A stretch of 64,000 nucleotides of DNA. It comes from Trichoplax adhaerens (taxonomy: Eukaryota; Placozoa; Uniplacotomia; Trichoplacea; Trichoplacidae). Each line of letters begins with the position of its first letter. Position 1 is the first letter of the stretch. Under the pieces are notes generated by a model, which saw only the letters and a program-made list of their open reading frames with translations, was not told where the DNA came from and ran no database searches. This document shows positions 1 to 14,780 of this stretch, piece by piece. The stretch spans positions 1,166,106-1,230,105 of the forward strand of contig NW_002060950.1 in assembly GCF_000150275.1 (NCBI RefSeq). The letters are read 5' to 3'. A program made the position numbers and the translations under genes.

Positions 1-3000
1 AAGCTGTGATACTACTCTAGGAAAGTCATGTTTTGGATGGCAGAGCGATTTAAATCTGTATAGTAAATATAAATACCAATTACATAATAAAGGGTACTAG
101 ATAATAGCAGGAGTAGATACTTTTTGTGGATATTTACTAACTTGTATATTTCTAAGTCGTTTAATCTGAAAAGATCTTCTAAACTGTTTAAATAAATAAT
201 ACGGCATTGACGCAAATTAATAAAACCTCTGTTTGTACGTAATTTTATCAAGCTTTGCAAAATGTAGTACTGAATTTATAACAAATTCAGAATTACGCGC
301 ATATGAGTAGAGAAGGTAGTGATCGATTTTCTATCAATTCTGGCTAGGCTGATACCAAAGTATTAATCTGTTATTTCAATTAACCTACACGATTATTTTT
401 TCCCTTGCTAAAAGCCCAAGTAAATTAGTTTGAGACATAATTAATGAAATTATTTCTAGTGACAGTGTTCGTAATTTTACTGCTATAAGTTAAGTATATT
501 ACTCTTATAAAGATTACATCAACCTTACTAAGATTTAAACGCTAGTTTCATACCTAATCTCTTAGTAGGAAGAGCCATTGATTTACAGGACGATTCTTCT
601 AATTACCTCTTTGGCAATGTTAAACACCTTGGCTAAAAATCGATGAAAATGCAGTGATATGATGGCAATACTGCAGAATTTATACCTGAACAGGTGGTAT
701 GAACATTGAGCTAAACCTTGTGGTCAAATTACAGTTATAGAGTTTGTAAACAGGAGGTATGGGATAGTAATACTATAGAAGATGAAAATTGACCTATGGA
801 CCGTATAATTGATCAAATGATCTTCGATCAGATTTTAACCTAACCAAGAATAGCGGAATGTCTGTTATAGGTGGGTAATAAAGTAACAACTGATACATCA
901 ATGCTTTTTAATAATTTTAATGGTATTTATCAATCTGCATAATGTTCTACCTCGTATTTTAGATTTCAGCAACAAATTCAGAATTTTATAGCAGTCTATA
1001 ATTAATTAATATATAATATGTATCGTACATAGCTTGACCGTCTCTATAGTTCTAAAGATCAGATTGGAGCGCGCTACGACTCAATTTTTTCAGTTTTATC
1101 CTCCATTTTGGTTTAATAAAGATACTGACCCCTATTTACTACTTGCAGCTAATAAATTTAATGTATTGCTAATCGATGATGACGATACCAGCATGTTTTT
1201 TGACTTACTAGGGTTCAAAGTTCAGACCCGGAATATATCTACATAAACAATTTTATTTTTTAGACTTTGTGCGTTGTAAATACTGGTACAGTAGCATGGG
1301 GGGGGGGTTGCCACTTACAAGTGTCAAACTATATCAAGGAGCAATTGCTAAGGAGTTCATGAGGTATAGGTAAAGAAAGAAATATATCGAGCCAAATTGA
1401 TACCATTTTTGCAATTACGTGCATGAGCGTAAGCTTTAGATTATTTAGGCTAGAGATATGGCTATGACGCGTTAATCATTTATGTATCGTTAAGCTTGCT
1501 GATCATCAAGATAAACCATGTTGTAGTAAATCTAGTCAACAGACATTATAGCAAAAGCTTAGAAATATTTACTAGTTGGTGCTAATTCAGAAAATTGACG
1601 ATATTCCAATTTTATTTTGTCTACCTAACATGAAATTGAAACCAAGCATAAGATATGCATAGTCATGATGATTTAAACCTTTAATTACCGATTACGTCAT
1701 GATGCCGCGGTACTATGCAGCTAATGTTCCTGAATTTACCGGTATACATCGAATATAGCATAAGCATGTCAACAGGATTATCCTGTTATGAACGACTTTT
1801 AGCAACCCATTACATCTACGGATATGAGTAAATCGGCTGATGCTTGTTTACCTAAGTAAAGAGCGAATATGCTAATAAAATCAATTAAACAGTATACATA
1901 AAACAATATCTCAACATATACAGTAGTATCGGTAATTTTATAAAGTGACTCTTACAATTTATAAAAAATTACGAATATCTACCCAGATAACTTAAATGAT
2001 TGGATAAATTGTATTTATAATTGATTGAATTAATCATAATACAGCATATCCAAGTAAAATCACAGTGCGTGCATACCCACTATATTGTATAGTAGAGTTT
2101 ATGTTATAATTATTTGAAATGTTTCCATTTCATAATAGTATCCCTACAGCATAAATGACTTTTAACAATAGTAGTGCTGATAGCACTGTGTTTAGTAGCA
2201 TGTGTTCAGCAACAGTAATACAAATTCCACTCTATTTAGTTATTTCGTAGGAATTAAAACCAAATAAATGAATTTATGGGCTAATCAATAGATATAGTTC
2301 TCAAGAAATGAACTCCATGCAGTACTTAGGACTAAAGCATAGTCTAATTGATATGAATATCAGTAGAGACCAAGCTTATGGAGGTGGTGAAATTTCATCT
2401 GTTGCATAGTACTGTTAAAAGCGTTCGCTAGAAAATTTGTTTCTATATTCATATCCTTCAATCCTATGGCTGCTATTGATATCTTGAAAGCGTGTATTAC
2501 TCAATAAAAATTTTTGAATTAACTAGGGAAAATAAATTATCAAAATAAATTATCAATTGAACGATTTTCTAATTCGATAATCTCCGTCTCCATATATCAC
2601 GCAATAATAAGGTCAGCAAGTGTAGATAATGCCTATTTTGATTATAGTCCGCCGAGTATACAGATATTATAATCTTGGCTGTTGCTAGGAGATATTATAA
2701 TCAATCACTACTTATGATAAAAATTGTTTACTAACTGAGTATCTGAAATCTTTATTCCATTAGAAGATATCCAAATATCGTAAAATGTTTCACAAACTGC
2801 TTGCATTGCTTTTATCTACCCAGTCATGATAAAATGAAATGGAGTAGCATATACTGTACAGTATCATAATTCACTAAGCTATGCTTAATTTCCATATAAT
2901 TGTACGATGCTCTGACTTTAAGTAGTGTCTGAATATCCTTGAAAATTATAGTTTATATTCCAAAATAATTTTCTAAGTGTAGTAAATTCTAGTTTACTTA

Positions 3001-4149
3001 CATACAACACAACTAAGACCAATACGTATGATCTTTATCACAAGCTGCATGATCATCAATGTAATCTACTACAGGGATAATTACTTTAATCACTATTACC
3101 TACGATTTACAGAATTAATCTAATTTGCTTTTAGCATTAGATAGATCTAACATTGTTAAGAAATCGTGATGCATAATGCATATTTACTACAGGAGAAATG
3201 ATAACTTTTTTATCCTATATTTATAATAATAACTGGCAAATAAATGTGCTGATTTATTTATAGTAAGAGAGGGTGTGATATTATGTGTAGTAAATGTAAA
3301 TTTCATTAAAAAATAATTTGCTCCACTAGCATTATTTTAGCTAATTGAGCGTTCAGTTTGATTCTCTACTAAGAAATTATTAGCGAAATAGACACGCTAA
3401 CGGCAACAAACCATAACTAGTCAATTATCCCTGTCTTTTGTTTTGCTCAGCCTGTTTGAGAAGAGATGGCTGTTAGAATTTAAGGACAAGTTATTTCTTA
3501 TTCATGCATGATCAATAATATTGTTAAAGGTTAGCTAAACTCATTCTGACAATGAATTCACTTTAAATCTATATGTATTCTAATAATGGTTCCGAAAAAT
3601 TCTTGAAAATATATTGGCACAGCTAGCAAGCTCAAATGTTACAAAGAATTAGGAGCAAATTGGACTACAGTCGAACTATTATTTAAAATTTTATATAATA
3701 TTTTCTTCTAATCAAGCAAAATGTAAAAGTTATTCGTGTATAATAAAGATGACTAGAGTATTGTTTCGAGTTAAAATGTGCATTTTATGACTTTTCTAAA
3801 TTTGTGAAATCTCATCTTGAAATGGTAAGCAATTTTATGTTCAATGTAACCATAAATAGTAATTTATACGTATAGTGATATATAGTGATTACTTGCATAC
3901 ATGTAATAGTTCAAGCAAGTAGTTGCCAGCATAGGAGATGCTAATTTTTCTTCTTCAAAAATGGTTGAAAAACTAGCACATCCAACATCCTTGATGATAT
4001 TATAAACAAATATTGAAGGCTACATTTCCAGGATATTCAAAATATAATCTACTTTACATTCTAAATTACAAGTAATTACATGATCAAATAGGTATAAAGA
4101 ATTAAATGGACAAACGGTGGATACTATAAATCTGATATAAATGCAAAGT

Positions 4150-4500
4150 TATAGGCATGAGTCCCTTTTGGAAGCTGTAAGCATCGATTAAAATTGCTTA
4201 TTATGTACAATGTCTACTTTAGTTTCTGTAAATCCTATCAAGAAAGAATACAGCGCTACCGTAATAAAGCGTTAAATTTAAGTATACTAATTTTTGATTC
4301 TTTAAAATACATACTAGTAGCTCTAAGTTAGATGCATGAATCCTCCAGTAGAAGCTATTAGCATCGATAAAAGCTACTCATTATGTATAAAATCTACCTT
4401 AATTTATCGGAAATTCTTTCAGAAAACAATACCGTACTAGCATAACAAAGCGTTCAATCTAAATATTCCAATTTTATTCTTCGAAATAGATACAGATAGC
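4150..4500. repeat. Diverged tandem duplication, ~180-bp unit, two copies
   Basis: Two copies lie about 180 bp apart. The phrase gcatcgatta at 4181 recurs as gcatcgataa at 4361. Both copies share a leading gcatga, a middle block ending in attatgta, and a closing block containing taacaaagcgtt or taataaagcgtt. Many substitutions separate the copies, so the duplication is old. No coding capacity is seen. Confidence 0.7.
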
Positions 4501-7500
4501 TTTTTCATTGATGCTTGAATGGAAAAGAATAATTTATTATTTGCATCAATCGCAACTTATTGTTATTGGTATAAAGCAATATTAAGTGAAGAAAAAATCA
4601 CAATTGACAGCTCCTGTGATTATCATCCAGCTAATTGCAGCCCATTTTATTCGCTCTATACACTTAGTGGAATGTTCTAGGAAAGAATCATTAAAAAGGA
4701 CTAATCTAAAAAATCCTAATTGTAGATAGGAATATTTACAATTCCTAAGTGATTGTTTTGTCTAAAATCAAACCCAATCATAACTTCCCAAACCCTGACG
4801 ATATTAAAGATCAATGATATTATTAACGAATTGACTTTATTCTTGATTGATCATTCTTTATTTATTAACAGTGATGCTATTGCTTCCTTCCTCGTTCATT
4901 GATTATTGTGAAGATTGAATATTTTAAAAATTAATAAATCAAATGTCTGTGGTACTTTGAGTAATCTTTAATTATCGATGTCAAAGAAATTATTGAAGTG
5001 AACAGCGTTAAACAATTAGGATATGCTCCTGTTTTCGATTGATTGCTTCAATTTATACCAGAGCAAATTTAAAAAGAGGAATGGTGTTATAGATCGGATA
5101 TGAGTAAAGCAGGAGGAGAAAACAGCCTGGATACGTGCTTAGAATATGCAATTGTTCAAAAACTAGCGGATTTAATTTATATTGTCACGAGAATAAGATA
5201 TAATTTTAGTATTGATATAGTTTATATCATATATAATTTATTTAATTTATAATCATGATAAATAAATGGTAGAATTTCGATATAGCAGTCTTTCTTAAGT
5301 CGAATAAATTAAAAAATAGCGATTGAGTATTATTACTAATTAATACTTTAAAGCTATAACTTTAAAGTAGTGATATGCAATACATGTAGATCATGCAATG
5401 CATATCTTCTACAAATCTAGCTTGATTACCCATAGACTAAAACTTTTGTTTTGCCTCTAAGTGAAAGTTTTTCTTGGAAGCAGTTTAGGGTCATTGAATA
5501 TTATTGGTAAATAAGATGAAAAGGTGTTCACTTCTAATTCTATTAATATTATATTATCATTATTGACAAGCGATATTGATTGCAATAGTTAAATCGCAGT
5601 CCAAACGACTACTTCGATGTTAATATTTCAGCCAACCACGTTTTAGCAAACATTGACATGGCTAAATTTTGTTACCTAGTATCTATAACGGTGAAGTTAA
5701 TCTGGTAATGTAAAGTAGAAAAGTAACTTTGCATCACAGAAATCTTGGATCTCTTGTCAGCGCGTTACCTTTCAATGCTACAACAAATTTATTCCGGACT
5801 GTTAGCCAGTAGAAAATTAGATGATTTTAAAGACGACGCTGTCTTAATCGCGTTCTTCTTTTTAATATTAATAATATCGAGCAAAATATTGTGTTATCAA
5901 TAGTAAACCATATCTTATTATCTTTCTAACCAGACCCATTTTGACATACGATTCTATAACAACTGTAGAGTAGAATTAATGGCTTATAACGGTTTCTGTA
6001 ATTACAGCACTAAGGTATTATACTTGAAGTTAGAATTTGAAAATAAGGATTCTTTGATGGAGAATTATGTCAATGTTGTTTTTAGAAAGACATCATAAGT
6101 TTGCATCATGGTGGATAGATACTGTTGAGCTTTTGTGATTGATTAATTTTAATGCGATAAAAATAAACGTCATTGAATTGGCAGTTGTTTATTACAATTT
6201 CGAGATTTAAAGTTTATATAAATTTACTAACTTAAAACAGATGCTAGACAAACTTGTTTACGTACATCATATAAGAGTTATAGTGCGTGTTTATGATTTG
6301 GTTGATTAATATATTATCGATAGAGGTAAAAGCTGAAGTAATATATGCAGCTTTATACTTTCCATACATAATATCGACCGTTTATATTTTTAGCTTAGCA
6401 GATGGATCATTCTTTATTCATAAGTGGGATGAATAAAAGGAGTGAAAAGAGTTTTTTGATTATTTCAAGTTGAATTCCGTTTAAAATTTACTGGAAGATC
6501 TACTAAGAATAGGAAGGCAGATTGATTTACTGACAGATATAAAATTAAATTCTCATTTCAAACTAACCAGAAGTCAACTTATGAGCTTCTTTGCAGGTTA
6601 TAGATAACCTCATTCTAAACAATCATCATAATAATAAATGTTTCACCAGGGAAAAAAAGAATGAACTGATAGAAATGGGAAAATATTTAAATGCCATTAA
6701 TAATGGATAGTCAATGGAATAATGAATATAAGTTTAATATCTTATAAATTATCGGTAGATCATTTCATCAATTCTTAGGATGATTTTAATAGAATTAATA
6801 AAATCAATATAAATATCTATAGGAAACACGTGAAAATTATATCGTACGGCTTTCATAATCTTCTCAACTAGTTTGAATAAGATAAATAAAGTATTAGAAA
6901 TCTAATATAGTATACATTAAAAGATGAAACAAATACTCGCAGATGTGATAAAGTATTGGATGATTCATTGAACATTGTTTCACATACAGTTCTCGTTAAT
7001 AATTTCGAAGTAATAGTATCAATTTCCATTAACTGCAGGGATTATCAACGGTGATCAAATTCTCGCATTTATGGTAGCTCAGCTCATGGTAAGCAAATAA
7101 TAAAGCTTTCATTCGTCCATTTTTGCTCTCTTATAATTATGTTGCAACTATTTCGTGAACTTATCTTTGATGTTCATCTTGTTTTCACAATCGACGTTTA
7201 TACTAATGTTTTTCTCCATCAATCTCACTTTTGTTCACTGTACTAGAATTGTTTTTCCTATTTATTAGCAATACGGTATAAATGATATTATTTTAAGTAA
7301 GATACATATCCGCTATGATCTTGTTTTCATTTAAATTATGGCAGGATTAGTTAGCGCAATACACTTATGTTGCAAACTAGTTCTGAGGCAAGGTAGCGAA
7401 AAAGCTAAATCTACAAAATCTTCTTCCTGAAGTATCAGAGCACTAAAATACCTCTAGAAACGCTTCGGAATAGTTATTCCTAGTCGTACAGATTCTCCGT

Positions 7501-10500
7501 GATTTGTACGCCTTTAACTTTACATTAAGTACTACATTTAAGAACTAATACAAAATCTCGGGTTTTACACTATGCTATTTTACAGTAACTAGAAGTTATA
7601 GTTGGTATCAAACGATAACGCAGATAGTAAATTTATATTTGAATGCTAGATTAATAAGTTGATATTCAAGGGCATGGATATCCGATGACTAATAAAAGAT
7701 AGTTAGATTAAAATATGTATCAAAACACAATATACAATCTAACGTAAATTAGTCACAAGAACATATCGGAGCACAAGATATGTACGGTATAGCCTATCTC
7801 GTAATCTAAATAAAGCCATACCAGTAAACATCGCTAACTTCTCTACGGTGAGATGGCAATATGAATCCATGGCCTTTTATCATATTTACATTTGTTATAA
7901 TGATCAATAAATCAATCATCAACATTAGTTGATCAACGCTTCCCTTCCATGACATTAAAGTTCAGTTATTTTGCTTATTCCCTAAGAAGACACGTATACA
8001 TCCCATTTTCTGGAATTTACAGCGATTCTTCTTTTCGGATAGCTCCTTGTCAATCACTTCTGTCGTGATTGCTTCATTCAATATGTACGGCATTTTACTA
8101 ACTTTAAATCAAAATTTTTTCTCTTTGTTATAATGTACTTCACTGTCTGTCATTTCATCTTCCTTTAATCGTATCAATTTGATTAAAGCAATAAAATTGA
8201 TAAAAAGAATAAACCGCACATATTTCTAGTATAAGAACAACACCATTAAGACTAAATACAGATGCATTAATAATGCCGATGAAGAAGCCATGGTGAGCAA
8301 TATATAAAATCTTACTTAAACTATAGATAAGACATGTGATTTATGCTGAACTTATTTATTTATAGCATAGATCTCATTTCCTTCTATGTACTGTATACAC
8401 ATCCTGGAAAAACTCCTATACCAGTACAATATATATTTTGTCACTACTTTTTATTAAGCGTATTTTCATATAATTACATTGCAGTTATATAAGATGTTTG
8501 CAAAATAAGATTTCATTTTATTGACCATTGACACTTTACTCTATTCGTCGGTACTCATTTTCTTTTAGTCACTTTGTAGTTACTTCGTATATATATTTCT
8601 AGCAAAAATCTTGAGCCTTTTCTCTGGATAGATAATTATTTAAGTTATTTTAATTTACTGTCAGTATTATAAACGACATCACGATAGATATACGAAACTT
8701 TCGAATACGTAGTTTCACTTGGACCAAGGTATATTCTATTGCTTTCTGTTCTAGACGAATAAATATTTATAATCAAGGATTATATCACAGAATCTCAATC
8801 TTTTGACCCTGTTATTCTTGCAAATAATATCAATTATTAATATTATCTTTTATCTGAATAGACGAGAAAAAGTGCTTGTAGTATATCATATAGTCTAATT
8901 GAAATTGTTTAGACTGATCAAATAATCATCCCAGGATAAATTGTTCACAAATATTTTCAATATATCAAAGCTTTTACGATTGATTGATATTATTAATTAA
9001 ACTGTTATCGATCATTCTAATTATTATTATACGGATAGAAGCAGGTGTTTTATTCGCAGTTAGTGTTGACAATTCTATTTTATAACAAATCTTGAGCTAT
9101 TGAACATTCGTGATGCCTTCAATTAAAAATGCAAATTATTACGTACTGGCGACTGATTACATTATTTAATCAATTCAGTAACCGAATTTCACAACAAAAT
9201 TATAGCATCACTTGATTTATGTAATCTTAATACCTTTGTTACGATTATTCAAATCAGTTTCTGAAAAAAGTAAGTATTTTATTGCTATTGGTTTTAATTT
9301 GAACGTTAAATATTAATAATCGACACTTTTAAAGTCTCCAGTAAGGGTTATTATTAGCTATTGATCTAATTTGTTGTTCAAATATGGTATAGCATTGGCT
9401 GACAGTAATTGATTGTTAGCATTTAGATTTAGGGAAAAGATTACTTAAAGTTGAGGCTGTTGGTGGAAGTAGAGAAGAAAGAGTAAAAGAAAATACGTTA
9501 TATTTCAAGAATAATCAAGCAACTGATCATGATCATTACTAATCGTTGCATTGAGTTGAACATAAGAAGGTAAATTAATCGTTTTATAGATAAATATTCA
9601 ATTAGAAACTGCATAATTCTCCCTTAACATTGAAATTTTGACTGCAAATACTGAAAATATCAATAAATTCAATATTGTAGTGATATTTAGGAAAAGAGGA
9701 ATTTTAATCCATCCACTTCCAACCAATCATTTGGTCTAAGCCCTAACAGAATACTCTATATCATGGTATGTTGTGTGAAAGAACATGATTATGGTACTTA
9801 AATGGTTAAAAATTTTGCATGTATGAAGTTTAGTAATTGCAATATTCTGCTAACTGGATAACACTGATATCTTCATATAATATAGGACTTTTTCGTTGAT
9901 TTAGAGTTTCTTAGCTTATAATTTTTTACCTTATTTATACCCTACATATAATGTGGCTGTTACGGTGAACTCCGGGAATTAGTTACTCTCGGGAATAAGC
10001 AGCAATCTCTGCAGTATACTTGCTCAAGAATGAATTGATATTAAATCTTGTTAATTACTTTTATTTCTATAATTTTAATAGCTTTCACGTAATAGAGGAA
10101 TTAGCTGTGAATTCAAAATTAATTCTTTCTTTTATATAGCACCTATAATGCGATGTTAATGCTTAGGACTACATCTTAAATCTATGTTTATGTTTCATGA
10201 AATAATGGTAATAGCCAGAAAGCACAAAATGCATTAGTTATGAATTTGAATCGTGGCTTTAATTTACCTACCGAACCTTAAAGAAGGGAATTATTTGATG
10301 AAGCTTTCTTAGTTCAATTCTCTTCTAATGATATTATAAAATATCTAATCTTAAGCATTCAAAGGTATTATTTAAACAGTTAGGATAGCATTTTAGCAAT
10401 TGTAGGGCAAAGTTAACATGTGATTGAGAACCGATGTTCATTAAATGTACTCTATTTTCCTTCTTTTAACTCAAAGCAGAGTTTTCAAATCTTTCTGACA

Positions 10501-12599
10501 GCAATTCAAATTACTTAAACGCAAAATATGTCAAAATTATTCAATTTAGAAATGAATTAAAAACTTGTAGAAAGGACGAATAGGCAATTATTTTGACGAT
10601 GACATGATGTAATGTAAATTAATTCATCAAAGGGCTAGAAAAATTATCACTTCTATGTTGTAAATTTGACCTGATAATTTTAATCCACTTACATTATCTA
10701 CTTTTGATGAATAAACAGCCAGTTTGCGGCCTTTTATAATACTTTAATAGATAAACTGGAAATTGACCTTTCGATAAACATACACTCTATTGGCCTATAC
10801 AATCATCAAGCTTACTTTCATCAGTTCTATACTGATTTCGGAATACATTTAAAATTTTCCTCAAGTAATTTTAAATTAGCCTTGTCTAATATGCCACATT
10901 ATGAATATTATCATCATGAAGCTATTTGAATATAATAATCATACTCATCTACTTAAACATCAAAAAAATTTTAATCTATTTATCTATTGACTTCTGACTA
11001 TATAGTACTGAATGATTTGAAGGAATCATCTTTTTCTTCGTCAGACAGCAAATCATTTTATGAAATAAGCTTCACGAGGAGGCAGGAGGGGAGGGTCGAT
11101 AGCTTAGAGCACATGATTATTGCAGTGTTACAGTGTTAAATACTGTATTACAGTAGAAATAACTATGTTAGGATAATTCTGTTAGACTATCCTTATTTAG
11201 TTAACTTCTAATTTGGATATACTGTATTTTAATATAGCACTGACTTTTTATGACAGTGACACTTATACACATACTGAAATTAATAGTTCTAATAGGGAAT
11301 GCAAATCATCTGCTTACAGTTCGAATCATTGTGATTGTAATTTACTTATAGTAGACTGTAAATTATCATGGAAATGTTCCGTGATAGGACATATCGTAAT
11401 CTGACTATTCTGTATTAGTCATTATATGTCTATGTTCGTAAATACTGTTGTCTGCATTAAGGGAGCAGTAGCTAAAATTAATATCTAATTCAGTAAATGA
11501 TTCTAATGTTAATTGTATTAACTATGACTCATGAACTATTGAGGAATAGTATATAAATGCAGTATATCGTGAAATAAAGAAGAATTGTCCAACTTAGTGT
11601 TTAACGTAAAATACGAGGCGTTTAAGTCTTTGTGTAGTCTGCTAGTAGAGCAAAAGTGTTTGTGATAGTGCAGATATCGTTCCTTGATACGTGGTTCAAG
11701 GAATTGACTTATTGATCGTATATTGCGTTATCTTGTTGCAAAGCTGTTTTGTGACATGCAGTAAATAAAATAGATCAAAATATCTGAGATTGGTCTAAGA
11801 CAAAAGAACGAGGAAAAGGTATCAGTTTGAAAAGAAATAATCAATGTCTTATTGATTAAGTTCATTGCAATACCTATCTCATGGAGAAGTTATTTATAGA
11901 TTGTAAATGAGGAAAATTATTATATTCTCTATACATATCAATAAGTCAATATATTGTAAAGAGCCAAAAAATCTTTTCTATTTTCTATTTTATATTCTGT
12001 ACTAGGATATAAACTATTGAGTCATTTAATTGTATTCGTTTATAGTTAGTTCAATAGTCATTATAGGAACAGAAATAGTTATTACTTGCGACCATTTATG
12101 AGAAGATGTCATTTTTATTATTTTTAATAGAATGGCTTAACTTATTAATACGTGCAAGATCTATATACAGGACATGATATCTAACCGCAGCTTCCACAAG
12201 CATCCATAAAATGTTGTTTTATCCTTTAAGCCAATATTGAGCATACTGCAGTCTATCAAATGATATATATCTACAAAAACACTATCGCACATGCACAATA
12301 CTGGATATAAAAATTAGTTATTAACTTACTTAAATAAGTATAATCAATGCTTAATTTGAATGATTTAAAGATATTACTAAATCAACTTAAGTATCGAGAA
12401 ATATTTACTTTTTACAAACTATTGATATAATAGCATTTTATTTATTATATTATTCACCCCTTAGTAATAGACTGCAGTTGGTAATCAAAATATTTATTAC
12501 TATCGCAATACATTTTCTACTTCGTAGCCTTCAATCTCATTACAATAAATAGAAGCATCTCTCGTTTCAGAAACATCTAGCAGGCTTTTTTTATCGATT

Positions 12600-12980
12600 A
12601 TGAGCTTTTGTCTTCTAAAATAGTCTCCTCGTTTAGATCAAGACAGTTAATAGAAAGCTTTTGTAGTTCATGATGCATTACAAACATCTTTTATCTACTT
12701 TAGACCTGTATTTTACTGTCATTCTTTCTCTTTCAAATCAACAGACAGAAATATGTTTAGTCCAAGATACATCAATAAAACTTTATCTGCCTTAGAGCTC
12801 TACCTTATATAATAGTCTTCCATATCTAAGTCAATAAACAGAACTTTTATAGTCCAAGACATGTCAAGTACAAAAAACTCGAGGTATTATGGATTACTAT
12901 CGTAAATAATAGTCTCTGATGTCCAAATCAACAAATGGAATTGTACTACATTTTGTCTAAGAAAGAACAAATAGACATTT
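12600..12980. repeat. Degenerate ~97-bp tandem repeat, about four units
   Basis: Four loosely matching units start near 12621, 12722, 12813 and 12911. Each has a tagtct-like head, then an A-rich segment containing atcaa-(a/c)-aga-like words (agatcaagacag, aaatcaacagac, aagtcaataaac, aaatcaacaaat), then a ttt(a)tagtccaaga-like tail. The pattern is clear only when the units are stacked, so the array is old. Function is unknown. Confidence 0.5.
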
Positions 12981-14780
12981 CATTAATGCAGACTTATTCA
13001 ATCAGTCATAGTTTAAAACCTACTTAGGATTCAATGAAATTTAAAAAATTTTTTATAATAAAGAAGTAACTGTCAGTCAAAGTTCAATTATCTTATCGGC
13101 TAATAATGATCGATCTAAATCGTATGAAAATTGTTGACTTACGGTATTTTAACTAAACAGCAACAGTAAAAAAATCGTTGACACAAACATCTGACAGTTA
13201 AATAATGTCGCAATATCGAAACGAGTAATTAGTCGCTGTCTTTGAAGTCGTTTTTTCTTGTCTGCAATCATCGCAGTCACTATGATAAGCATCTTTGTAT
13301 AAGTAAAATTGGCAGCTTTATTTCATTGATGCATAAACAACTTGGTTTAACGATAAATGACACTCGAAAGCAGAAAATATAATGAAAGAGATAGCCATCG
13401 AGTGTACGTTATTACATATTCAATCTATCTAATAATAAGGTAGTGACTCCAAAACAAAAATGTTGCCTTAGAAACGAACTATTTATGATAATTTCACTTC
13501 GATACTGCGGTATAACTAAATTTTCCCTCAGTAATTGGTTTTATCGTATAATTGTGATCAGTGTACTGCATTTGGACTCATATCCTACATTTGTGATATT
13601 GAGACTGTAGTTAGATAAAAGTATTATTTTTTTCATTTTTATGGATGGTTTGTGTTTTAAAATTATGAACTATTGGCATTGCTGCTGTAAGGAATAAGTG
13701 GAATATCAAATTACCTTTTAACACAATTTGAACCAAAATTGATTGCTGATGACGTAGCGCAAAAATCACTTAGTCATCATTTTACTATCTCTAGTCTCAT
13801 CCAAGTTAAACTAGGCTAAACTCTAATTATTATCTGATAGTAAAACTAAAAGTACTAACAATTACGTTTTGGTATCTCTTCACAGACTGACTTGATTCTT
13901 GACTTCCGATATATTCTTGACAAATAGATTCTTTATTATTTCACTAGCATATAGAAAAAACTCTTCACGACCTTTTATTTATACTTGCTTATGAAATGAA
14001 TTTTATTAAGCCGTAGCAAATGAAGCTTATTATAATCTAGGGTGTTGTAATACGCCAACAGATAAGCTTGATGCTGACATTTAGCAATTTTATTCCTTTT
14101 CTTTCTTATAATTTACTCTAGCAAACATTACTATTGTGTAATACATCATACGAAAGGCTTTTTATCCATTTAGACATATGATAGTATTACGAGTTATGAT
14201 ATCGTTTACAAACAACTAAATAAGAACTACAGAACGGTTCATTTTCTCTCTGATTTAAAATTTTATCTCCAAACCAAAATAATCTTTAAGCATGTCCAAT
14301 CGATAGATAGCATATACTCTTTTTTGTGACAATAAGCTAAAGGTTAATATAGAAAGCGAAACATTATAAATTTTACAGAAGGATCATTTACAAGACTATC
14401 GCTAAGTGACTTAAGTAGTTGACTTTTATGATCATTATATGATTACCCGTATTTGACAAGCTCAAAGAATATTTTGGGTAGTAAATAAAATTTTAAATCG
14501 GATGGAAAAAAATGCAGCTATATATGTTCTTATTTCGTTGTTTGCAAACGATATTGCAGCTCAAAACAATATCATGTGTCTAAATGGATAAAAAATCTTT
14601 GGAGAATTTGATCCATGATGACGCAATATTCCCTTTGAATAAGGGTGTTATCATAAAATGTTATATTTACAATACTCTACATAAATATGTCTCGATAATA
14701 TCTATTTCAATTTTGATTCCATTTGTCTTTCATGTCTCTAATTGTCTGACCAACTATATTCTTCTTCTTCTATTATACAG

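Larger units (their letters stand above)
1..14580. other. Gene-poor AT-rich region
   Basis: I see no supportable gene here. The open frames are short (70 codons or fewer), start at non-conserved positions and resemble no family I know. The sequence is strongly AT-rich, with a run of ten G at 1298-1307 and degenerate tandem repeats at about 4150-4500 and 12600-12980 (listed separately). It may hold distal regulatory DNA, untranslated exons or old gene remains, none of which can be resolved by reading alone. Confidence 0.6.

Noticed and set aside
7972-8093. 43-codon minus-strand frame beginning MPYILNEAITTE
   Set aside because: Composition looks somewhat gene-like, but it is short, unrecognised and has no linked exon.
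14742-14780. TTG-started extension of receptor 1
   Set aside because: A stop lies immediately before it, there is no ATG, and a pyrimidine tract with ACAG at 14780 marks an intron end instead.
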